Below are positions 1 through 10,344 of a DNA stretch of 64,000 bases, in pieces. Under the pieces are notes generated by a model that ran no database searches, had not been told where the DNA came from, and worked only from the letters and a program-made list of their open reading frames with translations. The stretch's first letter is position 1. Each line of letters begins with the position of its first letter. A program made the translations under genes and the position numbers. Origin of the DNA: Isoetes taiwanensis (Eukaryota > Streptophyta > Lycopodiopsida > Isoetales > Isoetaceae); assembly GCA_021234155.1 (NCBI GenBank), contig JAJEKV010000009.1, positions 12,406,546-12,470,545 of the forward strand, read 5' to 3'.

Positions 1-1060
1 GCTTTAACTACTATTTTGTCAGGAAATATGTGTCTTTTAGTAATTTAAAGATCAAGGATTGGAAGCACGTTAATTAAAGAATTTTATGTAATGGGGATTG
101 AGATGCATGTGGATCAATCACAAATGACTGGAGAGGTTTACAGATACAACAAAAAGAAAATCGAGAAGGTATCTATGCATTTATCAGAGCCAACAAAAAC
201 TTACACCACACCATATTCATAGCATAAACTATTCTCTATATTCAAGCATCACTTTGTAGTTATCGGTTCCATTGGTCACAACTATAACCATCAAGCTTTG
301 AGATATCATTTCAAAAATACTATAGCATTTCAAGCTATGATTAAACCATGATCTGCTATGGTTTGACTCAACCATCCACGTGTCTTTTTCATATTAACTA
401 AATATAATGCAGCTCCAAGGAACATTTTTACCTTATACAACATGCATATCACAATTGGGCCCAAGAAAAGAATAATTGCCTGCACCAGCAATTTGCATAT
501 GCTAAAGTCTGACATAGTTTTTATATCTACCTTTTACTGTCCACATCCACAGCATCATATAGGATGTGTCCTTATGCTTTTTGGACATAAAACTAATGCG
601 ATGAATGCATGGCTGGGTTGACCATGAGAATTTTGTGCTCCATCTAGTTGATCTTGTGAATCTGAAAACAAACAGGAAATTTTGGTAAAATGAGATAATT
701 CCATAGAACTAATGTAGAAGTTACCGACAATTTTAAAGACAATATACTGCTTCCTTTATTTTTGTGGTTCTCAGTAGTCTATGGCAAGCCGGCAACAGGG
801 TTGTCCAGCAGGCACTCAAAAGGGCTTTACTATACTTGCACTCAAAGCAAAAAATACAGACAGAAGTGTGGATATTCATTATGTGATCTATACTTATTCA
901 TAAAATAAACTAAGCTTCTCTCTTCTGGGACCTTGGGTGAGGTAGGATGCAACATTCAAACGGCTAACTTAGAAGAAAATAAACAGATGATTATACAATG
1001 CTTGCGAAGGTCACTCACCTACAACAATGGATGAATTCGAGATATAATCTGCAATAAAAA
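1..1060. other. Non-coding, AT-rich
   Basis: I see no convincing gene here; open frames are short and lack recognisable motifs. A segment at about 476-540, containing CAGCAATTTGCATATGCTAA, recurs in diverged form at about 1562-1620. That makes it a dispersed direct repeat, probably an old transposon remnant. Confidence 0.5.
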
Positions 1061-1106
1061 ATAGAGAAAGTGCAAGTAATGAATGGGGCATTTATACTGC
1101 AGCGTG

Positions 1107-1206
1107 TGTGCATGTAGAAAGAGAAATAATAGGGAAACTGACCTGAAAATGCTACAACATGAGTGTATGTAAAAAGAGAAATAACAGGAAAACTGATCTG
1201 AAAATT
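1107..1206. repeat. Two-copy tandem repeat, unit about 56 bp
   Basis: The stretch starting GTGTGCATGTAGAAAGAGAA is followed about 56 bp later by a diverged second copy starting GTGTATGTAAAAAGAGAA. Both end in a CTGAAAAT-like sequence. This is a simple local duplication with no coding meaning that I can see. Confidence 0.7.
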
Positions 1207-1368
1207 AAATCCATTGAAGCATTCAACGCCATCTGCAAAAAATGGGAATGATCTAGGGGTTAACATGTTCGACATCTAATTTTGGTGCTCAGCTCCATAT
1301 CAACAGCTATAAGAAGAGAAAGATAAAAGTGGACAAATATTATTACAGAAGATCAGATTAGCTAACTA

Positions 1369-1692
1369 ATGATTCTTCATTTTCATGCTATCGATCAATT
1401 AGAGATGAAGAAGATACTGTCGATGAAGCCTTTGCCATCAAAAGCAGAGCAAATTCGCCCTCTTTCGGAGCATGGCAGATCATGTTTTCTTGATTGGGAG
1501 TTATATTTGCAAGATCAACAAGATCTGGCAAGAGCTAAGAAACTGCAGATTATTGAAGGCGGTGCAGCTAGCAATTTGCACATGCTAAAGTGTAACACAG
1601 TTTTTATATTTACCTTGTGCTTTCGAACACTTGGCAAAGAAACGTTACTATCTGCATTTTTGTTGCTTTCTTCATTCCTTTGGTTACTTTAA
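1369..1692 (+). other. Open frame of unknown status, possible exon remnant
   Basis: A 107-codon frame starting at an ATG. Its first part is charged and mixed in composition, while the last 35 residues are hydrophobic and AT-derived and look like chance translation. The later part overlaps the dispersed repeat shared with 476-540, which argues against a real gene. A possible intron acceptor (CTGCAG) lies at about 1550. I recognise no domain. It could be a remnant of an exon but could equally be random. Confidence 0.15.
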
Positions 1693-2900
1693 CAGCTCAT
1701 TGTCATGCCCTGCGATTGCATATTGTCACTTAATCTTTTCGGACTGAAGGGAGACCTTTTTGGACTTTGGGAAGCTACAACAACACCATCATTGCTACTC
1801 GTAGGTGGTCTAACAACAATGTTCCTGTGATTGTCTACAATAAAGCTTTCCACCAAATCTGAGAGAATGGCATGACCCTCGTTGCTACATCTTCTCCACC
1901 ACCAATGGTTATAGTAAAATCCTTGTCCTGCAAACCTGCCAGCCATGCAAGTAAGGGCTCAGAGAAGCTGAATGTATATGCTTGAATATATATGCTGAAA
2001 TAGCATTTTCTATTCTCACAATGCAACTATCTGATGCAACATGTCAGAACATTGCAAGACAAAACTGAATTAAGAGATGAAAATTAGCCACTCTGGCTTT
2101 GCGTTTTAAATGCCAAACAAAATCCCCTTCTGCTACAACAGTGAGCCAAGTGAGCCAAATGCTGAGAGCAGTCAGATCTGTCAAAAGATGTAAACAACAT
2201 AAAACATAACTACATGGCCCCCTGAGCATTTATAGATCCATCATTCCACTTTAAACAATAGAATAGACCACCTGTAAGGGCCTCTGTTGATAATGATAAT
2301 GATGTTCTATTTTATGCGAATCAAATGTTTATATAGGTACTTCAAGCACTTTTCCACAAAATTAACCTTGCAAATAAAGGATAACTGTATGTTATGTAGT
2401 ATGTAATGTAAAAAAGCCAGTCAAAAGCATAATTTCATTACCAGACTAAAACATGATCACAAAATCGGTGTTGCCTTGAACGCTGCCTAGAAATGAATGA
2501 GCATTTGCATAGGCTTACGTACTTGTAGAGAAAATGGAAATGATTGCTTGGGTATTTGCTTCAAACATCTGCTCTGCCATAAGTTCTTTGAAAGACTATT
2601 GCTACCTGCAAATTACATTGATGCAGCTTATAGAATAGAGCAGATCATTCTTTTGCAAATGCTTCTTCGCTAAAAGATTTGTGCATAAAAACAAATCCAT
2701 TTAAAAAAGGCATTCCCTCATTTCTAGAATGGAGTCACATTCCTGAATCTATCAAAACAGAATATAATAGCTCACACTAACCTATTAAATCTTGTTTCCC
2801 AATCTATCACCTGACATTGAACTATGCAAACCGATTGAACTCTTTATCTTATGGTTAAATCATTAGAAATGAATGATACCTAGCTTCCAAGAATCTTTAG
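1693..2900. other. Non-coding stretch
   Basis: No gene or structured repeat could be supported. Short frames on both strands contain no recognisable motif, and composition is AT-rich throughout. Confidence 0.45.
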
Positions 2901-2905
2901 TATTC

Positions 2906-3975
2906 TAGAATGGAGCTCGCATGAAACCAACAAACTGCCCGATAGATAGGCTTCTCATTCATCTCAGCAGAATGGTGGACACTGGGTAGCCGCACACATG
3001 CGAACTACCCACGAAAAATAAAGGGAAAATCCAATTATATCATTTGGACCCCAAAAAATACAATGCTAATAGATGTGTGGCTGGTGTACCTGCCGAAAGC
3101 TTATCACCGGGATTAAAAAACCCCGCCCCTTCTAGTTTTCGAGGAAAAACCCTAGTGATAAGCCTTCGGCAAGGGGCTTGGACAAACGTAAGGCATAGAA
3201 ATCGCTCCCAAAAACCCACGCATGGAGAAGTCGAAACAGATGCCTCTCGCCAACCTGTACGCACATCACCAACACAACAAAACGAGACAAAACAAACCTC
3301 CCGGAGTGGAGGGCTGATCCGCGCGTGCCACCGCGACAAAAACAAAACCTCTTCAAATAGAGGGGGCTGGTCATGCGTGCGGGGCGACAAATACAATAAA
3401 CAAAAAAAGGGGGGAGCGTGGGTTCAAAGAGAATAAAAGGTGCTGGCGAGAAGAGGAAGCCCGATGAGACGTTGATGCGTAACCGCGCCTAAAATAGCGA
3501 ACTCCCAACCGAGAAAGGGCATGCGCCGCATGCATGCATGCAAGACATGCATGCTCACCCCATTCTAGAATGTCGATCCGATGTCTCGGATCGATGGGAT
3601 TCTGGAATGGGGCTCGCATGAAACCAACAAACCGCCCGAATACCAGAGAACTTCCTTAACAAACTGGAATCAAGGACGAAGGTCACAGGATGAAGGCTAA
3701 AGAAGAGCCAAAGCCGAGAAAGGACATGCCACAGCATGAAAGAAACGCCAAATTGGCCAAACCAAGCAGGAAGAAGCCCCTCCCTTGCCTGGAAATAAAT
3801 CAAAGAGAATAAGGTACTGCTGAGAGAAGAGGAAGTGCCGATGAGACGTTGATGCAGAACCGCGCCTAAAATAGCGAACTCCCGACCAGAAAGGGCATGC
3901 GCCGCATGCATGCATGCAAGACATGAATGCTCGCCCCATTCTAGAATGTCGATCCGATGTCTCGGATCGATGGGA
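2906..3975. repeat. Interleaved direct repeats, probable old transposon debris
   Basis: Two repeat pairs overlap here. First, about 43 bp with the core GGAGCTCGCATGAAACCAAC occurs at about 2911 and about 3608. Second, about 155 bp occurs at about 3447-3600 and 3815-3975, sharing GATGAGACGTTGATGC, a GCATGCATGCATGCAAG run and GATCCGATGTCTCGGATCG. The direct repeats suggest remains of a small LTR-type (TRIM-like) or tandemly duplicated element. Frames across this GC-richer patch have no recognisable protein. Confidence 0.6.
3093..3168. repeat. Imperfect hairpin, 16-bp stem
   Basis: GCCGAAAGCTTATCAC at 3093 pairs with GTGATAAGCCTTCGGC ending at 3168, with one mismatch and a loop of about 44 bp. 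It may be the terminal repeats of a tiny foldback element; no target duplication is evident. Confidence 0.6.
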
Positions 3976-4847
3976 TTGTCAATATCATAACAAAACAAAA
4001 ATTGATTTCTTCCAGCATCACCGAGACAATGAAAATCCGTCACATATGATCCACCTGAAAACAACCCAACAGCCCTTCTTATCAAAATATTACCTGGCTA
4101 GAGTGATGAGACCTGGAGCTGAAATAACCCTAGCATAACTGCAAGAAAATCCACGAAACTCCACATAAAAACCCCACCAGAGAAACAGCTCATGTCTCTG
4201 CTATGGGAAAATCGTCTTGAGGTAAACGGCCATGGATTTCGAATCTGGTCGTTTCTTTTGCTCCAGAACATAGGAAACAACGAAACCTCGTATGCTTCTT
4301 GAAGGATGCCTTCTCAAGAGGCTTGCATGCATAGCATGCAACCCAGCCATTACAGAAAGACCTAAGGTTTTACATGCAACCAAGTAGCATCTAGCGGAGC
4401 ATCTAGATTCTGCAGCTCATACACACCGGATTGCCATCAACCGCAGGCTACCTAAAGCGGGACAAAGACGTGGCATGCCGCACCCATGCGGCTAAAAATT
4501 GGGGACGGATAGCTTGAGAGTCCTCCACAGTTGAATTTCGAAATCATGAAAAGCCCCATCCTGATTTTTAGAACACTGGAAAAATTTTCCGTCAGCAAAA
4601 ACCCCCACAACCTTAGAAAACCAACCTGAAAAAAAAAATCCAAAAAGTTTTCCACTTGACGGAAAAACCGAATTTAAACAATAGGATTTCAATGATTTTC
4701 AGGCCAACCCATCCAAACCCTTTGTGCTTGGAGCAAATGGGCCAAAGAAGCGCATGGCACCGCTCGCTTGACCATGAAGTAAGTTAAGGTGGTTCCTTTG
4801 CAATGTTGCAAGTAGCATGGGCAAAACCTAAATCCCCTTTGCAAAGA
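3976..4847. other. Non-coding stretch
   Basis: No gene is supported. Short frames exist on both strands without domains. The GC content is a little higher than in the first 3 kb. Confidence 0.4.
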
Positions 4848-4962
4848 GGGGTAATCAATTTGGGACCCCTTTTTGTTCTTGGCAGGGCAATTTCGTGACC
4901 GGCGACAGCCGGGAGCGAAATTCCCTGCTAAGAACAGAAAGGGGGACCAGATCGGTTACCCC
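4848..4962. mobile_element. Foldback/MITE-like element of 115 bp
   Basis: GGGGTAATCAATTTGGGACC at 4848 is matched in inverted orientation by a segment ending GGTTACCCC at 4962. The arms extend for about 48 bp with a few mismatches and meet around ACCGGCGACAGCCGG. The element therefore folds almost completely on itself, as expected of a very short foldback MITE. No clear target duplication was found. Confidence 0.7.
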
Positions 4963-4963
4963 T

Positions 4964-5136
4964 ACAATATCATAATCGGGGAGCTGAATGACTCAGTGAT
5001 TTTTTCTGATCTCTAACCTGCGCAGCCGGTGATGCAGAATCGAAGAACACAACTGCAATTCTGTGTTCTTGGCTGAGTCGATGTGGGCGCATTAGAATGC
5101 ACCATCGGAATAGAATCGACCCGATTATGATATTGT
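4964..5136. mobile_element. Second small TIR element of about 173 bp
   Basis: ACAATATCATAATCGG at 4964-4979 is exactly inverted at 5121-5136. The interior also contains GAACACA/TGTGTTC and ACTCAG/CTGAGT inverted matches. It sits directly against the preceding foldback, so the two may be one compound or nested insertion. Confidence 0.6.
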
Positions 5137-5344
5137 GGCTCATATTGAGATGTAAAAAGCAATCTTGCTAAAGTTTAGAATTTCATTGCACGTCGGAAGT
5201 TGTAGACGTGGTAGCAGTAATCAAGGATTTAACTTCTATGCAAGACCACGCAGGAGCTCTACTTCTTCACTTCAGAATTTGCATCGTGGACATAACAATG
5301 CCTTATACAACTTCCTAAGCTGCTAGGGGTTGCTGCGAAATCAT

Positions 5345-5592
5345 CCTTATCGGACTCTTTTGTGTAAAGTGAGGGTCCTAGTTTTTTAGTTATCAGTACT
5401 GGAGGAGTACTGATAACTAATTATCAGTACTATTCCACCCATATAAGTCCGATAAGGTGGTTATCAGTCTTCGCCTCGGCCGATAACCAAAATTGCGTGA
5501 CGGACCTCGGCCTTACGTGCCAAATATCTGGCCTCGTACGTACAACCTCGATCACACATTTTTGGCTATCGGCCTTGGCCAGACTGATAACC
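5345..5592. repeat. Cluster of three nested or adjacent hairpins
   Basis: A perfect 14-bp stem, TAGTTATCAGTACT, lies at 5387-5400, with a GGAGG loop and its complement at 5406-5419. CCTTATCGGACT at 5345 is inverted at 5446-5457 and encloses the first hairpin. A third pair of about 30 bp with core GGTTATCAGTCT lies at 5459-5488 and 5563-5592. This dense self-complementarity is typical of foldback transposons; the words TTATCAG and GATAACC recur throughout. Confidence 0.75.
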
Positions 5593-5599
5593 TTACCTT

Positions 5600-6560
5600 T
5601 TGGGCCTATACTAATATCTTACTAGACATCCTGGGCTCATGAGCAAATTGATGCGAAGTGGCCGCCTTGGGTGGAAGAACTTCTACTTTATGACAACTGT
5701 GACACTTGGCATATGTAAAAAATATGGTATTTTAGGAATGTCGAAAACATTTCATGTGTGAACACTGCCCTAAACGACTGACTTTTACGATTTTACATAG
5801 TAGAGACCTAAAATAAATAAAATAAAGTGCGGAGCGGAACATGGGCGGATGCATGGCGCATGGCAGACAAGAGTCTGAGCTAGGAGATCCCGGAATGTCC
5901 TCATCATGCTGCCTGCCGGCCGGAATCGGCCGCCGGAAACGTCAGAAACTTGGCACGCTTGCGTAGAAACAAGCATCATTTTGAAGCCGCCGTTTTTTGG
6001 GCATGCGGACCGCCCCTCACGTTCTGCTCTAAAATTGCATTTCTCCTTGTCTTTGCTTTTCTATCCCATTTTTGTTGAATACGGATGTCGTGCTTGTACT
6101 TGTGCTTGACTATCTATTTTTTTAGGCTATGTATCCTGTCTACTGCACCAATGTCTCTTTCTTCTAATCATGGTATTAGTATTTGTCCATGCCCTTGCCT
6201 TTTTTTATCCCATGGAAATTTTTTGTTGGATTTTTGGGTTGCCCCTAGGGGGGCAAACCCTCGTTTATCTGGGTATGTGGGCATATCCAGGTATATGCCG
6301 GCATATGCCTAGCATATACTGGTGACTGCTAAAAACTGGCTGGTGCCTGTAAGTGTTCGCCAACGTTGTCGGGTGGATGTTGTGCAAACCGGCTAACCGG
6401 CTGGAAAAACAGCGCATCCACAAGCAAGAAGCAGTCCATGCCATATTCTAAGCATATTCTAAGCATGAAGATTTCTCCAGACCAAAGCAAGGAGCGGCTA
6501 TGGGAAAGCATCAGTCTCTAGGATTGCAGAGCGCGGAACAGCTATGAAGCATGATCATAT
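5600..6560. other. Non-coding, gene-upstream region
   Basis: No gene is supported. At about 6275-6320 the words GCATATCC, TATATGCC and GCATATGCC form a short run of ATATGC palindromes. The stretch precedes the PPR remnant and may contain its lost 5' part. Confidence 0.4.
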
Positions 6561-6566
6561 TCTTCC

Positions 6567-8882
6567 AGAAGGATGGCAAAACGTGGAGTCCCTAATTGGA
6601 TCTTTCAAGCTGCAGCAGACACCGACAGGTACTTTGAATTCCGTTTTGAATTGATGTAATGTTTGCTTTCAAATGATTCTTCTATCATGAAAAACGTCCA
6701 TTACATACTCTTGGCCATTTCTTGAAGAAGTCTCTTGGCATGCTAGTCATGGGCAAATTGGCAGATGTAATGCACAGGTGGCAGATGTAATTGCACATGT
6801 TTGAGATTTTTTTGCTATAATTGTTCTTCCAGATGCTTCCACACAGACTTAGTATGTCTAGCCTAGAGAGTTTACAAGTGCACAGGCCAGGTCACAGCAT
6901 ACACTTATTGGTATTTCGAATGCCATCTTCAGATGATGTAATGCTTACATTTCAAACGGACCTCTTAAGAAGCTGGTTCAGTAAGTGCAGGTTGCAGCCG
7001 ACCCCTTAAGAAGCTGATTCAGAAACCCTTGTACCGTCAAGTGGTATGTTCCTCTTTGCTTACTAAAACCAGTTCTTGATGCAGGTAATTTGATGCAAGG
7101 AATTCTAGACTGAACTAAAGATATTTCTCTTGTCTGCTTGTAGTTCACATTATGGCTTCAATGAGCATTTTCATTTGCAGATTCGATGTTGCAGAAGTTC
7201 TCAATTTTGTGGTCTTATATTTCATCAAGGATTTAACTAAAGCGGCTGTTCTGCAAGGTCGGTTTCTGCACAGACCAGCTTAGAGTAGGCCGGACCAGAT
7301 ATTGTTTGTATCTATTTTTTCAACTTCGAAATTGTACCTATGCTAGGTAAATGCAGATACAGCAATTACAGAGATGTTTGTATTCATGTGACAGCTGCAA
7401 GATCTAGAAGAAGGAACAGAGCCATAGGTTTTCCATCAGCTATTTCGTCTCTCTGTTTCTTTTCCCCAGGTATGCAACATCCAATATCTTTGTAATGTTG
7501 ACTACTGTTCCGGTATTTGTCCCCTGGTTTATCTTATAGTTTTGTGGAATCCTTGATGTGCTACAGGGCATTTGGAACTTATGGACCTGATTTGTTTACA
7601 ATGCTATGATGCATAATCATGCAAAATGGGGAGAGGTTCCGGATTGCTATCAAGAAATGCAAAATCTGAATGTACCATTTTCCACAGTCACCTATGCAAC
7701 TTAATAAATCTGTTTGCCAAGAATGGAAAATAGACAAGCAATGGAGCTCTATAATGAGTATCTTACCCTGGCCTAAATCCAGATTTGCTTGTTTATAATA
7801 TTGCACTTCTGGTTCTCCATAAATTGGAGCACATTGAAAAAGCTGAGTGGGTGTTTCAAGATATCTCTATTGCAGGCCTTTCACTAGATACAACATCATA
7901 TTACGCTATGATAAACTTATGGGCTAAGTTGGAAAATGTGGCGAAAGTCAAAATATGGATGTTACCCTCGCGAATTGAACCAAATCATGGCATTTTAAAT
8001 GCAGTGATTTAGAGAGCATAGACAAGGCAATGTTGGCTCGTCCAATTGACTTTCGAATTATCGATTTAATATTGGATGCTGGATCATATGGTGACTCACC
8101 AGAAGCATTTGCAGCAGATGTACGCCAGGTAACTTTGGAATTCTCATTGTTATCAACGAAATTACATGGACCAGAAGTTGCAAATTTTCCTAGTACAATT
8201 TCTGTATCTTCTGTTAATCATATATGCATTAGTTATTGCATCTGGAAAGACCCATGAGAGTTTTGAAATGCAGCAATGGACACTGTATGCCAAGAATCAT
8301 CATGGATCTTTTGGGTCGATTAGACTGTTGATTTATACCTTCCATATTTTGCAGATCTTCAACATTATACACAACTGGAAAACGGATGCAAATATACACA
8401 ACGCAGGTCAATCACATGGAAAATTATACAAGCCAATCTTACTTGGGAACAACTATATCCCCAGCTCAAAGAAGACTGATTGCCAGATATAGAACTGGTT
8501 CCCACAGGCTGGCAATAGAAACGGGTCGCTGGGCCAAGATTCCAATTGAAGAGCGAACATGCGCTTTCTGTGATACAGGGTATGTGGAAGATGAGGATCA
8601 TGTTTTCATAACATGCCCTGCATATGAAGACATCAGGAACAATTTCGACATAAGGGCACAGGATTTTTATTCTCTACTTACTGTTGTACCAGCAGTGTAT
8701 ATAAGGGCGGTGGACTCACACCGTGCCCTGTTACAAAAGTTGTAACTAGTTTTGCTCATGTGCTCCATAGCCTCCCAAGGCTCAAGTGAGCATTAGACAT
8801 AATATTATTATTATTATTATTATTTTATGTCCAGCTTGTGGAGTCCCTCTCGCAGTTGTTCGAGAAGCTATATGATGAGCAG
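6567..8882 (+). pseudogene. PPR protein gene, decayed and intron-containing
   Basis: This is a remnant of a pentatricopeptide-repeat protein, a family of organelle RNA-binding proteins. The clearest part is about 7570-8128. Helical-repeat text such as TTSYYAMINLWAKLENV and EKAEWVFQDISIAGL is readable there, but only by switching frame several times, for example a missing base near 7702 and another break near 7600. The 3' end still behaves like a gene: the frame ends PEAFAADVRQ at 8128 before GT (8129), and resumes in phase at 8835 after ATGTCCAG with LVESLSQLFEKLYDEQ, followed by GTACG at 8883. Other exon-like pieces near 6567-6628 and 7180-7260 are weaker. It is probably a pseudogene, although unresolved introns or assembly indels could mimic some of the breaks. 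Confidence 0.6.
8385..8823 (+). mobile_element. 5'-truncated LINE, 3' end of ORF2 plus (ATT)n tail
   Basis: The frame 8386-8745 encodes the C-terminal zinc-binding segment of a plant-type LINE ORF2: ARYRTGSHRLAIETGRW, then CAFCDTGYVEDEDHVFITC, a C-x2-C...H-x4-C arrangement. A stop follows, then about 60 bp of 3' UTR and an (ATT)n tail at about 8803-8823, the usual 3' end for this type of non-LTR element. It lacks reverse transcriptase and endonuclease, so it is a dead-on-arrival copy. It lies wholly within the PPR intron (8129-8834), with its tail only about 11 bp from the acceptor. Confidence 0.8.
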
Positions 8883-8884
8883 GT

Positions 8885-9368
8885 ACGTTTTAAATACTGC
8901 ATTCTATTCAAGTGGTGTTTCTCATATATGCGAATTATACAACTGGATAGCTGCTATCTTCTTCTGCACATGACAGCCTGGATATTTGTTGGTTTTGGCA
9001 AAAACAATAGGAAGGACTTTCTTGCAATGCACTCTGTTACACACGAGAAACCAGAGTAAACATCTTATGAAACATACATGTGAGCAGATCCGGATGTACA
9101 AATAGGTCAGCAATGCTAAATTGCAATGCTAAATTGCTGTAAAATTGCCCCTTAACGTATGATGCTTTTGTATTAATTTATATTAAGATGACGAATATAC
9201 ACGCACTATTTAAGACATGTAAATCAACACCGGGTAAGCCAAGCGTTTTTTTGCGGTCCGTAACAAAACAAAGTGAGAGCCATAAAGAGTCCTGCAAAGC
9301 AATTCAACAATAAGCACAACGCAGATTATTAGATTTGTATAACCAAGAAATGGAGTTCAAGAATCAAA
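8885..9368. other. Non-coding stretch
   Basis: This follows the last recognisable PPR exon. No exon, RNA gene or repeat could be supported in it. Confidence 0.4.
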
Positions 9369-9718
9369 TATAGAAAACGTCCACTAAAACTGAGCATAGC
9401 CTTAGCCTATCCTGCTATGTATTCATCTAAACTCTTGAGATCATGTATTCAGAACCAATGTAGTACAAGAAATTCTTCTTGGTTGCTAACATATAGAAAA
9501 CGTCCACTAAAACTGAGCATAGCCATTCCAGCTAATCTATTAGCCTACTCTGGAAATGTTAAAAGGAGAAGGAAAATTGAAAACCCAAGAAATTACTCTC
9601 GAAATGTTAAAAGGAGAAGGAAAATTGAAACCCAAGAAAAAAAGGGGAAAAGGGTGGATTGCTGCATTTATATCTCATGAGATTGAAGCATATGCTTTAT
9701 CCTGCTATGTATTCATCT
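9369..9718. repeat. Host tandem repeat and 50-bp minisatellite
   Basis: A unit of about 125 bp beginning ATATAGAAAACGTCCACTAA occurs at 9369 and again at 9494. Inside it, the stretch from TGCTATGTATTCATCTAAAC onward is repeated once more across the element 1 insertion: left part at about 9702-9718, right part at 20000-20075. Between these, a 50-bp unit containing GAAATGTTAAAAGGAGAAGG is present twice, at about 9555 and 9605. Element 1 therefore inserted into a pre-existing tandem array. Confidence 0.8.
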
Positions 9719-10307
9719 TGTTAGTCCTGTGCCTCCTGGTACAGGGACTATTCATCCTCTGACAGACCGAGTCAAGCTCAAGGATCCTCGATCAACCACG
9801 GGTTGAGACATCCAAGGCTCATGAAGAAGACCAAGCAAAGACCACGCTTGATCAAAACCTTTGGTCATCAACAAGAGGCCGCTTCCAGACAAGTGACGGC
9901 CCGTCACGCCAGCGTCGGCGTCAGGCGTGATTCTAGGCACTTCAAGAGGCACCGCCAACATTCCTCGTCGGGCCTCCTTCCGAGAGTCGGCACTTAGATC
10001 GGTCGGGTAGTGTCTATATTGGGCCCAAGGCCATTGTACTATATATATGAGTAGAGTTAGCTCATAAGTTTTTAGATGAGTTTTGAGTCTTGTCTCCTTT
10101 CAGTTTTCTCTCTATTGCGAGAGCTCATGTATTTTCATCATTGATATCAAGGAAGCTTATCATCTTTCTCTCATTTGCTCTGTTCTCCTCTTTTTCTTCT
10201 CTTTCAGCAAATCCCGCGTGACATAGTCCCGGACTCTCTGATTAGATCCACGGGTCCTCCCGGAGGGGCTGTCTTCGAGAGTTCCCGAACCAGGACCCCA
10301 AACAACA
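9719..10307 (+). repeat. 5' LTR of element 1
   Basis: It begins TGTTAGTCCTGTGCCTCC and ends near AAACAACA; its 3' partner lies at 19405-19999. A TATA-like stretch, CTATATATATGAG, lies at about 10039-10051 after GGGCCCAAGGCCATTG, marking the probable U3 promoter. The segment ATTTTCATCATTGATATCAA near 10131 precedes the R/U5 part. No standard tRNA primer site (a TGG start) follows the LTR; the next bases are TCGCCATTGCGG. Confidence 0.9.
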
Positions 10308-10344
10308 TCGCCATTGCGGTGCGATTTTCTCTCCTACTTTCTTA

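Noticed and set aside
3040-3436. Overlapping frames of 118-130 codons on both strands
   Set aside because: There are no recognisable domains; they coincide with a GC-richer repeat region and lie on both strands over the same bases.
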